The notes: generated from the sequence alone by a model not told the origin. 64,000 bases of DNA from Methylocystis heyeri (GCF_004802635.2 NZ_CP046052.1:4052501-4116500), one strand, 5' to 3'. Positions 9,437 to 19,856 are shown, counted from the first letter of the stretch. Numbers and translations: made by a program.

Positions 9437-11263
9437 TCAGGCCGCGAGCGCCGCCCGCGCGCGCACCGCGTCCCGGATCGGCGCGAGTTCTTCTTCGGTG
9501 AAGGTTTCCTTTTCGAGCAGGCGCGCCGAGGTCTCTTCATGAATGGAAGCGCAACTGGCGAGGATGGCCGTCGCCCGTTCGAACGCCTTTTGAATGAGGG
9601 CTTTTACGGCGGCGTCGATATGAGCGCTGGTTTCTTCGCTCGCGAGCGGCTGCTGCGGGAGCATTCCGGCCGCGTCCAGATAGCGCGGGCGTTCGGCGGC
9701 GTAGATCGCCTGGCCGATCGCGGGCTCCATGCCGAAACGCGAAACCATCGAGCGGGCCATTTCGGTCGCGCGCTGGAGGTCGTCGGCCGCGCCCGTGGTC
9801 GGCTCCTTGAATATTCTTACTTCCGCGGCGCGGCCGCCGAGCAGCACCGTGATACGGTCGAGCAGCTCGCTGCGCGTCATCAGATAGCGGTCTTCGGTGG
9901 GCATCTGCATGGTGTAGCCGAGGGCGCCCATGCCGCGCGGAATAATCGAAACCTTCTTGATCGGATCCATCCGCGGCAGGGCCATGGCGACGATCGCATG
10001 GCCCATCTCGTGAAAGGCGACGATCCGCCTTTCTTCGGGGTTGATCAGCTTCTTGCGCTTCTCCGGGCCGGCCAGCACGCGCTCCACCGCGGCGGTGAAA
10101 TCCTCCAGCGAGACCGATTGCGCGCGCCGCCGGGTCGCGATCATCGCCGCCTCGTTGACGAGATTGGCGAGATCGGCCCCGGTGAAGCCCGGCGTCAGCG
10201 CTGCGATCTGCGCGGGATCTGCGTCCGGGCTCAGTTTTATTTTGCGCAGATGGACCTGCAGGATCTCGGCGCGGCCGTTCTTGTCGGGCCGGTCGACGGA
10301 AATCTGCCGATCGAAGCGCCCCGCCCGCAGCAGGGCGGGATCGAGCACTTCGGGACGATTGGTGGCCGCGAGAAGCACCACGCCGATGGTCGGGTCGAAA
10401 CCGTCGAGCTCGCTCAGCAGCTGGTTCAGGGTCTGCTCTTTTTCGTCGGCGCCGCCCGAGAGGCCGGCGAGGCCGCGAGCCCGGCCCAGCGCGTCGAGCT
10501 CGTCGATGAAGATGATGCAGGGAGCGCTGGCCCGCGCCTGGGCGAAGAGATCCCTGACTCGCGCCGCGCCCACCCCGACGAACATTTCGACGAATTCGGA
10601 GCCGTTGATGGAAAAGAACGGAACCCCCGCTTCGCCCGCCACGGCGCGGGCGAGCAGGGTCTTGCCGGTGCCGGGCGGCCCCACCAGCAATATGCCTTTG
10701 GGCATGCGGGCGCCGAGGCGCATATGGGTCGCCGGGTCTTTGAGAAAGGCGACGATTTCCTGCAGTTCCTCCTTGGCTTCGTCGACTCCGGCGACGTCGG
10801 CGAAACCGGTGTGGGTGTCTTTTTCGACGAAAATCTTGGCCTTGCTCTGTCCCACCGACATCAGCGAGCCGATGCCCCCGCCGGCGCGCCGGGCGAACAG
10901 GCTCCAGATGAAAAAGAACAGCAGCGTCGGGATCACCCAGGAAAGCAGGGTCGTAAACCAGCCTTGCTCGGGAACGCCCGAGAACTTGACCTTGGCGGTC
11001 TCCAGCTCCTGCGCGACATTGGGGTCGACGCGAACCGCGACGATTTCCTTGTGGCCGTCTTTCTGAGGCTCTTTCAAGGTGGCGCGCACATATTGGCTGG
11101 AAACCGCGACCTCGGAAATCTTGTCGTCGGTCAGAAGCTTGTAATATTCGCTGTAGGGAACGACTTCGGTCTGCTGGGCGCTGCTCCAGAACTGCTGCAA
11201 CAACAGCGCGCCGAGCACGAAAAACAACAGTGCGCCTATGTTGGCGTACCAAGTCTTTTCCAT
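9437..11263 (-). CDS. ftsH: ATP-dependent zinc metalloprotease FtsH
   Basis: Membrane-anchored AAA+ protease of 608 residues that degrades membrane and short-lived cytoplasmic proteins. It has two N-terminal transmembrane helices (about residues 8-24 and 104-123) flanking a periplasmic domain. The AAA module has Walker A GPPGTGKT (about 195) and a Walker B ending [10 protein letters not shown]. The zinc site HEMGH is at 418-422. Alphaproteobacteria often carry a second FtsH paralogue, so this may not be the main copy. No hflKC or tilS/hpt neighbours are present. Confidence 0.95.
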   Translation of the reverse strand: MEKTWYANIGALLFFVLGALLLQQFWSSAQQTEVVPYSEYYKLLTDDKISEVAVSSQYVRATLKEPQKDGHKEIVAVRVDPNVAQELETAKVKFSGVPEQGWFTTLLSWVIPTLLFFFIWSLFARRAGGGIGSLMSVGQSKAKIFVEKDTHTGFADVAGVDEAKEELQEIVAFLKDPATHMRLGARMPKGILLVGPPGTGKTLLARAVAGEAGVPFFSINGSEFVEMFVGVGAARVRDLFAQARASAPCIIFIDELDALGRARGLAGLSGGADEKEQTLNQLLSELDGFDPTIGVVLLAATNRPEVLDPALLRAGRFDRQISVDRPDKNGRAEILQVHLRKIKLSPDADPAQIAALTPGFTGADLANLVNEAAMIATRRRAQSVSLEDFTAAVERVLAGPEKRKKLINPEERRIVAFHEMGHAIVAMALPRMDPIKKVSIIPRGMGALGYTMQMPTEDRYLMTRSELLDRITVLLGGRAAEVRIFKEPTTGAADDLQRATEMARSMVSRFGMEPAIGQAIYAAERPRYLDAAGMLPQQPLASEETSAHIDAAVKALIQKAFERATAILASCASIHEETSARLLEKETFTEEELAPIRDAVRARAALAA

Positions 11264-11386
11264 AGCGGCCGCCTCGTTTCGCCCAGTTCAGAATACATTT
11301 CCCGGAGAATTTTGGAAGCCGCCGCGCCCTCGCGATTTCGAGCCGGCGGGATTTTGCGATAGGGGTGCGCTCCAGTTTATTGATCG

Positions 11387-11436
11387 GGAGCGATTTCTAT
11401 GCCGCCGGACGATTCCGTCCGGCCGATAAACGCTCC
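11387..11436. repeat. Palindromic dispersed repeat, family A copy 1
   Basis: A 50-base palindromic element of the pattern GGAGCGATTTCT ... CCGGA-n6-TCCGG ... AAACGCTCC. It lies in the ftsH/EEP intergenic region, just before the EEP gene. Closely related copies occur at 48467-48515 and 59272-59321. The inner arms are complementary, so the transcript would form a stable hairpin. Confidence 0.8.
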
Positions 11437-11450
11437 AAAGGTCGAGAACC

Positions 11451-12458
11451 ATGCAGGCCGAGTTCCGCGTCGCGACCTTCAACCTGGAGAATCTCGAATG
11501 GACCCCGACCGGGGAGGAGGCCTTCGCGCGCCGCAAAGCCGTGCTGGACCCGATGCTGCGCGAACTCGACGCCGACGTTCTATGCCTGCAGGAGATAGGG
11601 GCGCACAGGCCGTCGGCCCATGCGCCGCGGCGCTTTACCGCGCTCGACCGGCTGCTTTCGGGCGGCCCTTACGAAAATTACCATCGCGCCGCCAGCACGC
11701 GGCCGGGCGGCCCGTTTCCCGCCGATGTTCATAATCTCGTGATCCTGAGCCGTTTTCCGATTCTGGAACGGCGACAGATTCACCACGACATCGTCCCGAG
11801 GCAGAGCTGGCGGCCGCCGCATGAGGGCGGCCCCGAGCCCGAGCCGGTCGAGATCGCGTTCGACCGGCCGCTGCTCTACGCCTGCATCGCTCTGCCAAAC
11901 GAGACGCGGCTGCATGTGATCGATCTCCATCTGCGCGCGCCGCGGCCGGCGCCCGTGCCGGGAGCGCTCGGGGCGAGAGCGGTCGCGGAGGGACAATTTC
12001 TGGCGGCGCAGAAGCGCGAAGGCCAGGCGCTGGAGGCCCGTCTTTTCGCCGAGACTCTGTTCGACCTCGAGGCGGATGCGCGGATCGTCGTCTGCGGCGA
12101 TTTCAACGCCGACGAACATGACGCGCCGACCCGGATCCTCGCCGGAGAAGGCAAGGACGAGGCCCATCTGTTTCGCCCGATGGAAGAATTCGTCCCGCAG
12201 GAAAAGCGTTACAGCGTCATTCATGCCGGAAGGCCGACGCTGATCGACCATGTGCTGGCCTCGCGCTCGCTGGCGCGGACCTGCGCCGGCGCTTTTCTGC
12301 TCAACCGGGGCCTCGAGGATGAAGTTTACGCGCCCGAACCGATCGTCGGATCGCTTCATGCGCCCCTCGTCGCGTCCTTCCGCCTCGAACCCACAGAGGG
12401 GCCCTGGCGGCTCGAGCTTGGCCCGAATGGGCCAGCCGGGTTAGCCCGTTTCGGGTAA
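11451..12458 (+). CDS. Endonuclease/exonuclease/phosphatase (EEP) family protein
   Basis: A 335-residue metal-dependent hydrolase of the EEP superfamily. Motifs in order are FNLENLEW (residues 8-15), DVLCLQEIG with the metal-binding Glu (about 44-50), HVIDLHLRAP, VVCGDFNADE (about 217) and LIDHVL (about 264). The usual C-terminal SDHxP motif reads SLHAPL, so the aspartate is replaced while the histidine remains. No signal peptide, so it is likely cytoplasmic. The substrate (nucleic acid, phosphodiester or phosphoester) cannot be inferred. The ATG follows an AAAGG ribosome binding site. Confidence 0.82.
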   Translation: MQAEFRVATFNLENLEWTPTGEEAFARRKAVLDPMLRELDADVLCLQEIGAHRPSAHAPRRFTALDRLLSGGPYENYHRAASTRPGGPFPADVHNLVILSRFPILERRQIHHDIVPRQSWRPPHEGGPEPEPVEIAFDRPLLYACIALPNETRLHVIDLHLRAPRPAPVPGALGARAVAEGQFLAAQKREGQALEARLFAETLFDLEADARIVVCGDFNADEHDAPTRILAGEGKDEAHLFRPMEEFVPQEKRYSVIHAGRPTLIDHVLASRSLARTCAGAFLLNRGLEDEVYAPEPIVGSLHAPLVASFRLEPTEGPWRLELGPNGPAGLARFG

Positions 12459-12567
12459 TGTTTAATCTAAGCTATTGAAAGTAACCGTATTAACTTGTGT
12501 GGCCTTTACTTAAGGCGCTCGCACAAGGGGCTTGCGGCGCGCCTCGTTAGGCGCCATGTTTGGATCA

Positions 12568-12852
12568 ATGACAGACCCTCACGAAACCAAACTGGTCGAA
12601 GCGCTGAGGAAGGTCGACGTCCATGGGGACATCGCGCCGGCTCATGTGCAAGACCCCATGACCATGGTTCTGCGCCAGACCGCCATCCAGGCCGATCTCA
12701 TGCGCTGGGACGACAGCCGCGGCCATTATGTGCTGACAGGCACCGGCCGCAACCGCATAACGGCTCGAAACCGGGCGCCCGGCGCGGTTCTGCGCTTCCG
12801 GAGGCGCGAGGAAATCGAAGAAACCGCCAAACCGCAGCGCCAGGCGGACTGA
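12568..12852 (+). CDS. Hypothetical small protein
   Basis: A 94-residue protein with no family I recognise. It starts at MTDPHETKLVEALRK; an alternative ATG lies four codons upstream. The middle (RWDDSRGHYVLTGTGRNRI) resembles the wing of a winged-helix fold, and the C-terminus is rich in Arg, Glu and Lys. It stands alone between the EEP gene and the convergent helicase. A DNA-associated role is only a guess from composition. Confidence 0.5.
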   Translation: MTDPHETKLVEALRKVDVHGDIAPAHVQDPMTMVLRQTAIQADLMRWDDSRGHYVLTGTGRNRITARNRAPGAVLRFRRREEIEETAKPQRQAD

Positions 12853-12891
12853 TACGAAATCCGCTCGATTGGAGCGGCATTTCGTATTCGT
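12852..12891. repeat. Partial copy of dispersed repeat family D
   Basis: A roughly 40-base segment, inverted relative to the long copies at 40414 and 45265. It contains the palindromic core CCGCTCGATTGGAGCGG flanked by ATACGAAAT and ATTTCGTAT. It starts at the stop codon of the small hypothetical gene and may serve as a hairpin between the two convergent genes. Confidence 0.7.
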
Positions 12892-12994
12892 AGGAAAATC
12901 TCCGCCTGGAGCGCGCGTCGAGGGCGGGGCTGTCCCGCTTTCCCGTAGGGCGTTGTTCCCTCATCGCGATAATTTCGCCGCGGCTTGGCGCGCG

Positions 12995-14677
12995 TCAGTC
13001 TTTCGAGCCCGTCGGCGCGCGGTGTTTGTCCCGCTGCGGCCGAATCCTCTTGGCGTGGTCGGGCTTGCCGTGCTCGGCGAGACGTTCGATCTTCACAGGC
13101 TCGCCGCCCGGACGGCGGATATTGGCGCTGAACAGTTCCGCCGCGTCCTGCGCCACCTCGAACTGCGTCTCGTGATCGAAGATGCGGATCGCGCCGACGT
13201 CCTGCTTCCTGATGGAGCCCTTGCGGCAAAGCATGGGGAGCAGCCATTTCGGATCGGCGTTCCTCTTGCGGCCGATATCGAGCCTGAACCACACCGAACC
13301 CTGCGGAAACCTCGTGGCGGCGGCCGGCCGGCCTGCCGACGGCTCGCGGCTTCTGAGCGGCTCCTCGCCGGGATCGGCGACCTCCTCCACCGCAGGCAGG
13401 CGCGAATAATAGAGTCGGATCAGGGCTGCGGCGAGCCTTTCCGGGGTCGCGTCGGCGAGCAGCAGGCGCCCGAGCTCCAGCTCCTGCTCGGTCGGGGTTT
13501 CCGCCAGCAGCGGATCCTTGAACAGACGCTCCTGATCGAGCTTGCGGATTTCGTCCGCCGTCGGCGGGCCGCTCCAGATCGCGCGCACCCCCGCCTCTCT
13601 GAGCAGCATTTCCAGCCGGCGGCGGCGCGACGGCGGCGTCAGCAGGGCGCTGACGCCCTTGCGGCCCGCGCGGCCGGTTCGGCCGCTGCGATGCTGCAGG
13701 GTCTCTGCGTCGGTCGGCAGTTCCGCATGGATGACGAGACCGAGTTGCGGCAGGTCGATGCCCCGTGCGGCGACGTCGGTCGCGACACAGACGCGCGCGC
13801 GTCCGTCGCGCAGAGCCTGCATCGACTGGTTGCGTTCGTGCTGGCTGAGCTCTCCCGAAAGCAGAGCGGCGGAAAAGCCACGCTCGATCAGAGTCGCGTG
13901 CAGGTGGCGCACCGATTCGCGCGTGTTGCAGAAGACGATGGCCGTCGGCGTTTCGAAGAAGCGAAGCAGGTTGACGACCGCGAGCTCGATCTCCTTGGGA
14001 CCTACGCGGACCGCGCGATATTCGATGTCGGCGTGTCCCCGGTCGCTGCGCTCGACCTCCACCCGCAAGGGATCGCGCTGGTAGCGCTTCGCCAGCGCCG
14101 CGATCGCCTTGGGCATGGTGGCGGAGAACAGCAGCGTGCGCCGCTCGACCGGCGCGGCGTCGAGGATGAATTCGAGATCCTCCCTGAAGCCCATGTCGAG
14201 CATCTCGTCGGCTTCGTCGAGCGCGACGACCTTCAGCGAAGCGGCGTTCAGCCCGCCGCGTTCGATGTGATCGCGCAGCCGGCCCGGCGTGCCGACGACG
14301 ATATGTCCGCCCTCGGCGAGCTGGCGGCGCTCGAGATGGGGATTCATTCCGCCGACGCAGGCGATGATTCTGGCGCCTGCATAGGAATAGAGCCATTCCA
14401 ACTCACGGCGGACCTGCAGGGCGAGTTCGCGCGTCGGGGCGATCACCAGCGCGAGCGGGGCTCCCGCCTGCGGCAGGCTCTGCGCGTCTCCGAGAAGCTC
14501 GGGAGCCATGGCGAGGCCGAAGGCGACCGTTTTCCCCGAACCGGTCTGGGCGGAGGCGAGGATGTCGCGAGAGCGCGCCTCGGGCGCCAGCACCGCCGAT
14601 TGAATCGGGGTCAGGTCGTTGTAGTTGCGCTCGCTGAGCGCGCGGGCCAGCGGAGGGCTGGCGTGCGGAAATGTCAC
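12995..14677 (-). CDS. deaD: DEAD-box ATP-dependent RNA helicase
   Basis: A 560-residue DEAD-box RNA helicase. It has the Q-motif (NDLTPIQ), Walker A AQTGSGKT, PTRELA, the DEAD box in ALDEADEML, SAT, and motif VI HRSGRTGRAGRKG. The C-terminal part resembles the DbpA/CsdA RNA-binding domain (GSVWFRLDIGRKRNADPKWLLPMLC). The likely role is ribosome assembly or cold-stress mRNA remodelling. The start codon is GTG with a weak ribosome binding site. The gene symbol is tentative because DeaD, DbpA and RhlE families overlap. Confidence 0.9.
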   Translation of the reverse strand: MTFPHASPPLARALSERNYNDLTPIQSAVLAPEARSRDILASAQTGSGKTVAFGLAMAPELLGDAQSLPQAGAPLALVIAPTRELALQVRRELEWLYSYAGARIIACVGGMNPHLERRQLAEGGHIVVGTPGRLRDHIERGGLNAASLKVVALDEADEMLDMGFREDLEFILDAAPVERRTLLFSATMPKAIAALAKRYQRDPLRVEVERSDRGHADIEYRAVRVGPKEIELAVVNLLRFFETPTAIVFCNTRESVRHLHATLIERGFSAALLSGELSQHERNQSMQALRDGRARVCVATDVAARGIDLPQLGLVIHAELPTDAETLQHRSGRTGRAGRKGVSALLTPPSRRRRLEMLLREAGVRAIWSGPPTADEIRKLDQERLFKDPLLAETPTEQELELGRLLLADATPERLAAALIRLYYSRLPAVEEVADPGEEPLRSREPSAGRPAAATRFPQGSVWFRLDIGRKRNADPKWLLPMLCRKGSIRKQDVGAIRIFDHETQFEVAQDAAELFSANIRRPGGEPVKIERLAEHGKPDHAKRIRPQRDKHRAPTGSKD

Positions 14678-14742
14678 TTGAGGTTCGCCTGTCTAAGAAG
14701 TGCTGCGGGCAGGTTTCCGGGACTGGCCGGACTGCCCGATTT

Positions 14743-15051
14743 TCATTGATCCAGCATTGAGGAATAGCTTCGCTTGATTGCATCCCAGCTCCGCGCATCC
14801 CTGATATTGTCGGCGAGCGCCAGGCCCTTCGGAGTCAATTTGCGAAAAAGCCAAGCGGTTCGATAGATTCCAGGGCCGTCGATGAAGCCCTGCGCCAACA
14901 ATAGATCCAGATGCGCGCAGACAGTCTCCGCCGACTGTCCCATCCTCAGCGCAAATTCGTCCAGCTCGAGAAAAACCGCCTCGGGCGGCGAGCGCTCGAG
15001 CGGTTCGAGCGCCAGCATCAGGTCCCTGAGCAGATCGACGTTGCGGCGCAT
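14743..15051 (-). CDS. DUF2513-like small protein
   Basis: A 102-residue protein that opens with MRRNVDLLRDLMLALE and has the layout of DUF2513/YjcQ-like proteins: an N-terminal helix followed by a winged-helix-like region (HLDLLLAQGFIDG, then LTPKGLALADNIRD). A ligand-responsive or DNA-binding role is suggested only by the fold. It sits between fabI and the helicase on the same strand with short gaps. Confidence 0.65.
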   Translation of the reverse strand: MRRNVDLLRDLMLALEPLERSPPEAVFLELDEFALRMGQSAETVCAHLDLLLAQGFIDGPGIYRTAWLFRKLTPKGLALADNIRDARSWDAIKRSYSSMLDQ

Positions 15052-15117
15052 TGAACCGCCTAGCGTGAAAACACGAGCTGGACAAGCTTATCACGCCGCC
15101 GGCGAGTTTCGCGCAGA

Positions 15118-15984
<867 letters not shown>

Positions 15985-16071
15985 CGAGATGTCCGTTTTT
16001 TGCAGGGGATTGGCTTCACTATGCTCCCGCGCCGTTTAGCCCGGTTTGCGCGCGAAGGAAACCCTTCGGGC

Positions 16072-16305
16072 TCAGCCCATCAGTTTCAGCGCGACCATGA
16101 AGAGGCCGAACAGCACGGCCGAGACCACCGTCGTCAGCGCGGCCTTCTTCAGCAGCATCGGAGCCATGGGCGCGCCCGGATCGGAGCCGGCCGGAGTCTC
16201 GCCGTCTTCGTGTAGCGAGCGCACGCCGAGTGGGAGAATGGCGAAGAGGACGATCCACCACATGGTGAAATAGACCGCCACGGCGACTGAAGTTTGGATG
16301 GGCAT
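16072..16305 (-). CDS. DUF1467 family membrane protein
   Basis: A 77-residue protein with two predicted transmembrane helices (about residues 8-26 and 54-75) flanking a loop with EDGETPAGSDPGAP. This is the DUF1467 pattern, and in alphaproteobacteria DUF1467 regularly follows methylmalonyl-CoA epimerase, as here. Its function is unknown. A GAGAGG ribosome binding site precedes the ATG. Confidence 0.85.
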   Translation of the reverse strand: MPIQTSVAVAVYFTMWWIVLFAILPLGVRSLHEDGETPAGSDPGAPMAPMLLKKAALTTVVSAVLFGLFMVALKLMG

Positions 16306-16446
16306 GAGGCGCCTCTCTTAAACACGCTTTCCGGCGCATTCAGCCCCTGAAGCGTCGCGACGTTTCGCGCGGATGGTCGAGCCTACCATGAAGCGGAAGG
16401 CGGTTCGCCGCAATCGGACGACGAGGAGGCGTCTTGCGCGCGCGGC

Positions 16447-16851
16447 TTACGCTTGCTCGAGTTCGACCAGCGTGCCGCAGAAATCCTTCGGGTGCAGGAA
16501 CAGCACCGGCTTGCCGTGGGCGCCGATCCTCGGCGATCCGTCTCCCAGAACGCGGGCTCCTTCGCTCTTCAGATGATCGCGCGCCTTGACGATGTCGTCC
16601 ACCTCGTAACAGACATGGTGGATGCCCCCGGCGGGGTTCTTTTCCACGAAAGCGGCGATGGGCGAGTTTTCGCCATAGGGCTCCAGCAGTTCGATCTTGG
16701 TGTTGGGCAGTTCGACGAACACGACCTTGACGCCATGTTCGGCCACGATCTCCGCCGGTCCGACTTTCGCGCCGAGCGTGGAGGCGTAAACCTTCGAGGC
16801 CTTTTCGACGTCGGCGACGGCAATGGCGACGTGGTTGAGGCGTCCAATCAT
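16447..16851 (-). CDS. mce: Methylmalonyl-CoA epimerase
   Basis: A 134-residue vicinal-oxygen-chelate fold enzyme that interconverts (R)- and (S)-methylmalonyl-CoA. Metal and active-site segments visible are IGRLNHVAIAV, PAGGIHHVCYEVDD and GKPVLFLHPKDFCGTLVELEQ. The start MIGRLNHV was chosen because GAGGAG lies nine bases upstream and the family begins here; the open frame extends 23 codons further. It fits propionyl-CoA or ethylmalonyl-CoA-pathway metabolism. It is followed by DUF1467. Confidence 0.92.
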   Translation of the reverse strand: MIGRLNHVAIAVADVEKASKVYASTLGAKVGPAEIVAEHGVKVVFVELPNTKIELLEPYGENSPIAAFVEKNPAGGIHHVCYEVDDIVKARDHLKSEGARVLGDGSPRIGAHGKPVLFLHPKDFCGTLVELEQA

Positions 16852-16981
16852 ATTGCGATGCTCCTCATGACGATATGAGACCGTCTGTAGGCGAAAAAGC
16901 GCCGTCGTAAAAGTGGGCAAAATAAAAGGAAGCGGCTTTCGCCGCTTCCCGGAGATCGAGCGATCGCGCTTGCGAGCAGGT

Positions 16982-17851
16982 TCAGCGAACCGGAGGCAGC
17001 TTGGCCGGATTGGGCGTGTTCAGGCAGGTGGGATGGCCCCAGCCGCTGGTGCTGATGCCGTTGCCGCCGACCGTTCCGGTCGAGTTGTTCGGGATATCGA
17101 AGATGATGTTGTCGGGATGGGCGGTGTCGCCGCCAAGGCCCGCCACGCCGCCGATGCCGCCGGTCGCGAGGAAGTCGTACGCGAGAATATGGCGGACCTG
17201 CCAGGCGATCATGTGGTCGGTGCAGGAGGTGTCGCCGCTGACGCCGACGGCGCCGACCTTCGCGCCCGAATTGTTATAAAGCGCAAGACCGCCGCCGAAG
17301 ACGTTCACGCCGCCGACCGGCCGTCCGACCAGCGGATCGTTGGCCGTGCCGAAGTTGGCCGCGTTCGGGGTCGAGCCGTCCGCATTGTGATAGGCGTCGG
17401 CCGGATCGACCGGATTGCTGAACTGGAGGCCGAACAGGCTGCCGCCGTCGCGCGTCGCCGAATAGAGATTGGCCGTCGACAGCGCGAGCTTGCCGTTCGA
17501 GCTGGCTCCGCCCACCGCGCCGAGGCTGAGGCTGTTGGCGGTGGCCGACTTCTGCGCGGAAATCACGCGGCTCGCGAGCCACTGATCCGTATAGGAAGCG
17601 CCCGAATAGGCGACGGCGCAGACCGTGCCGTCGTTGGCCACGACGGTCGCCCACATGTTGAAGCCGAGGCCGCCGTTGATGCCCGACTGGACCGCCTGGG
17701 AAAGCGCCGCCTTGAGGGCGCTGTTGAAGCTGGCGGCCTGAGTGGAGCTGAGGCCGGCGCAAGTCGCCGGCAGCGTGCTGGCCTGGGCCGAGCCGGCGAG
17801 CGCGCTCACTCCAGCCGCCGCAGTCGCGGCGATCATAAGTCTTTTTAACAT
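16982..17851 (-). CDS. Secreted HbpS/GlcG-like (DUF336) protein
   Basis: A 289-residue protein with a signal peptide (MLKRLMIAATAAAGVSALAGSAQA). The mature part has the HbpS/GlcG-like fold: ALSQAVQSGINGGLGFNMWATVVANDGTVCAV, then ASRVISAQKSATANSLS and a GGLALYNN-GAKVGAVGVSGDT segment. HbpS members bind haem and degrade or sense it; GlcG belongs to glycolate loci. This protein is about twice the usual length because of Gly/Asn/Ser-rich insertions. Four cysteines remain in the mature protein. It is a lone gene with a long upstream region. Confidence 0.78.
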   Translation of the reverse strand: MLKRLMIAATAAAGVSALAGSAQASTLPATCAGLSSTQAASFNSALKAALSQAVQSGINGGLGFNMWATVVANDGTVCAVAYSGASYTDQWLASRVISAQKSATANSLSLGAVGGASSNGKLALSTANLYSATRDGGSLFGLQFSNPVDPADAYHNADGSTPNAANFGTANDPLVGRPVGGVNVFGGGLALYNNSGAKVGAVGVSGDTSCTDHMIAWQVRHILAYDFLATGGIGGVAGLGGDTAHPDNIIFDIPNNSTGTVGGNGISTSGWGHPTCLNTPNPAKLPPVR

Positions 17852-18360
17852 TTAACTGTCCTTTCTAGTCGAAAGTCTTGGTTTTTGTCGCTAAGCAACG
17901 GCGTTGCCGGCCAACTACGGACAGAACCATGTTCAGAAAAAAACGCGCTTCCCGCGCAGTTCCGCTCGTATGACGAGCAACGGAAAATCGCGCCTGATCA
18001 AAAGGACGGAGCGTAATTCCTTTCGCGATGTCCTCGGACTTTTCGCGGAAAATACGTTCCGAGGATGCGCGTCAAACAGGCGTTCCCCCAGTTAGCCTCA
18101 GTTGCCTCGAACGCGGCGAGAGCTAAGGCGTTTTTTCTGAATTGTCAAAATTATTTCCAGATTGTCAAAATAGCGCTCGGTCAATCTTCATCCCGGACAG
18201 GTTAGCGCTAAGCGAACGATGTATTACGGATAGCTGTAAGTCTTTATTTTACGAGCCTAACTGGCTGCTAGACTGTCTGGCGCCGGGCGCGCGCCCTCCA
18301 GGCCGGGCGGGCAGGCGGCTTTTTCTTGATGGTGAGCGCCGGTCTGTGGCGCCCGCCCCT
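17852..18360. other. Intergenic region upstream of the HbpS-like gene
   Basis: About 510 bases without a convincing gene. It is AT-richer than its surroundings between 18120 and 18270. An 8-base inverted repeat (TCCTCGGA at 18031 and TCCGAGGA at 18058) and a spaced direct repeat (see 18141) lie here, upstream of the minus-strand HbpS-like gene. The rest is unremarkable. Confidence 0.6.
18141..18170 (-). promoter_or_regulatory. Direct repeat with -35-like boxes
   Basis: The sequence ATTGTCAAAA occurs twice, at 18141-18150 and 18161-18170, exactly 20 bases apart. On the minus strand each reads TTTTGACAAT and so contains a consensus TTGACA. It could be a regulator operator on one helix face or a promoter about 300 bases upstream of the HbpS-like gene. 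No good -10 box is evident. Confidence 0.35.
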
Positions 18361-19782
18361 TCACTCCCGGCGTACGATTCGGGAGGCGAAGAAACCGTCG
18401 ACTCCGGCGAGGCGAGGCTCCGCATGGGGCAGCATGGTCGGCAAGGTGCGCATGTCGCCGTCTTCGTTCACGAATTCGGCGGGAACCATGTCCTTGCGCG
18501 GCTCGAGCGGCTCGCGCCTGAAATCCGGGTTGCGACGCAGGAACGCCGCAATCTGCAACTCGCCCTCTTCCGGCTCCAGCGAGCAGGTGCAGTAGACGAT
18601 TCTGCCGCCCGGTCTGACCAGAGTCGCGGCGCGGTCGAGCATTTTCGCCTGAATCGAGGCGAGCCCCTCGATATCTCCCGGTTTTTTGGTCCAGGGCACG
18701 TCGGGATGCCGTCTGATGGTGCCGGTGGCCGAGCACGGAGCGTCGACCAGGATGGCGTCGAAGGGCGACGCGGAAAAGCCGGTGGCGTCCGAGACCGCAA
18801 TCTCCGCATGCAGCTTCAGGCGATTGAGGTTCGCGGCAAGCAGTTTCAGCCTCTCGGCCGAGCGATCCAGCGCCACGACACGAGCCCCCGACAAGGCGAG
18901 TTGCGCAGTCTTGCCGCCCGGCGCCGCGCACATGTCGAGCACGCGCTCGTCGGCTTTCGCCGCAAGGAAGCGCGCCGGCAAGGCGGCGGCCGCGTCCTGA
19001 ACCCACCATTCGCCGTCCCGATAGCCGTCGAGCTCGGCGATCGGCGTGCGCTCCACCAGCCGGACCGACCCGGTAGGCAGAAGAACCCCGCCCAATCTCT
19101 CGGCCCAGCCTTCCGCGTCGCTCTTGCAGGAAAGATCGAGAGGGGGCTCCATCATGTGCATGGCGGAAATCGCTCTCGCCGCCGCCTCCCCATAGGTCCT
19201 GCGCCAGCGCTGCGCCATCCAGGGCGGCGCGTCGAATTCCCCGCTCGCCGCCAGTTCCAGAAACTCCTCGCGCCGCCGCTGCAGATTGCGGAGCACCGCA
19301 TTGACCAGACCCGCGAAGCCGGCGCTCTTGGGCTCGAGCCGGGCTGCGCGGACGGCGAGGTCGACCGCCGCGTGATCGGCGGCGTCGAGAAACAATATCT
19401 GGGCGGCGCCGGCGATGAGGGGCCATTCCAGCCGGGCGGCCTGTCGCGGCAGGCCTTTTTCCAGCAGGATCGAAAGCGCCTTGCGAATGACGCCCAGCCG
19501 GCGGAGCGCGGTCGTGGCGATCGAACGCACGAGAGCGACGTCGCGGGGGGCGAGGCCGGTCAGTCGCGCCGGCACGGCGAGGGGAGAGAAGCATTCGTCC
19601 AGGCGATGGCCGCCATGGGCGACATCCGCGATGATATGGGCGGCGGCGATACGCGCCGGCAGGCCGGGGACTTTCATGGCCTCGGCTTCGCGGGCCGCAT
19701 CGGCCGGAACGAAACCTTGCCTGTTGGCCGCGCGGGCCGCAGGTCTGGCTCGCTTGGCGAATGGTCTAGTAGTATCAGTCAC
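18361..19782 (-). CDS. RsmB-like rRNA (cytosine-C5) methyltransferase
   Basis: A protein of about 473 residues with an N-terminal NusB-like helical domain (AAHIIADVAHGGHRLDECF, LVNAVLRNLQRRREEFL) and a C-terminal SAM-dependent methyltransferase domain. Motif I is VLDMCAAPGGKTAQLA, and the catalytic cysteines are in VDAPCSATG and IVYCTCSLEPEE, as in RsmB/Sun m5C enzymes. The start is uncertain: I use a GTG preceded by GGGAG; an ATG 24 codons upstream and one 35 codons downstream are possible. It is divergent from the SDHAF4-like gene, a common alphaproteobacterial arrangement. Confidence 0.85.
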   Translation of the reverse strand: MTDTTRPFAKRARPAARAANRQGFVPADAAREAEAMKVPGLPARIAAAHIIADVAHGGHRLDECFSPLAVPARLTGLAPRDVALVRSIATTALRRLGVIRKALSILLEKGLPRQAARLEWPLIAGAAQILFLDAADHAAVDLAVRAARLEPKSAGFAGLVNAVLRNLQRRREEFLELAASGEFDAPPWMAQRWRRTYGEAAARAISAMHMMEPPLDLSCKSDAEGWAERLGGVLLPTGSVRLVERTPIAELDGYRDGEWWVQDAAAALPARFLAAKADERVLDMCAAPGGKTAQLALSGARVVALDRSAERLKLLAANLNRLKLHAEIAVSDATGFSASPFDAILVDAPCSATGTIRRHPDVPWTKKPGDIEGLASIQAKMLDRAATLVRPGGRIVYCTCSLEPEEGELQIAAFLRRNPDFRREPLEPRKDMVPAEFVNEDGDMRTLPTMLPHAEPRLAGVDGFFASRIVRRE

Positions 19783-19856
19783 GCGCAGCCCGCTCCCGGC
19801 CCAAAAACGGCGAATCATACCATAGGCCGCCGCCGAGGGCGCATGAAAGGTCAAAG

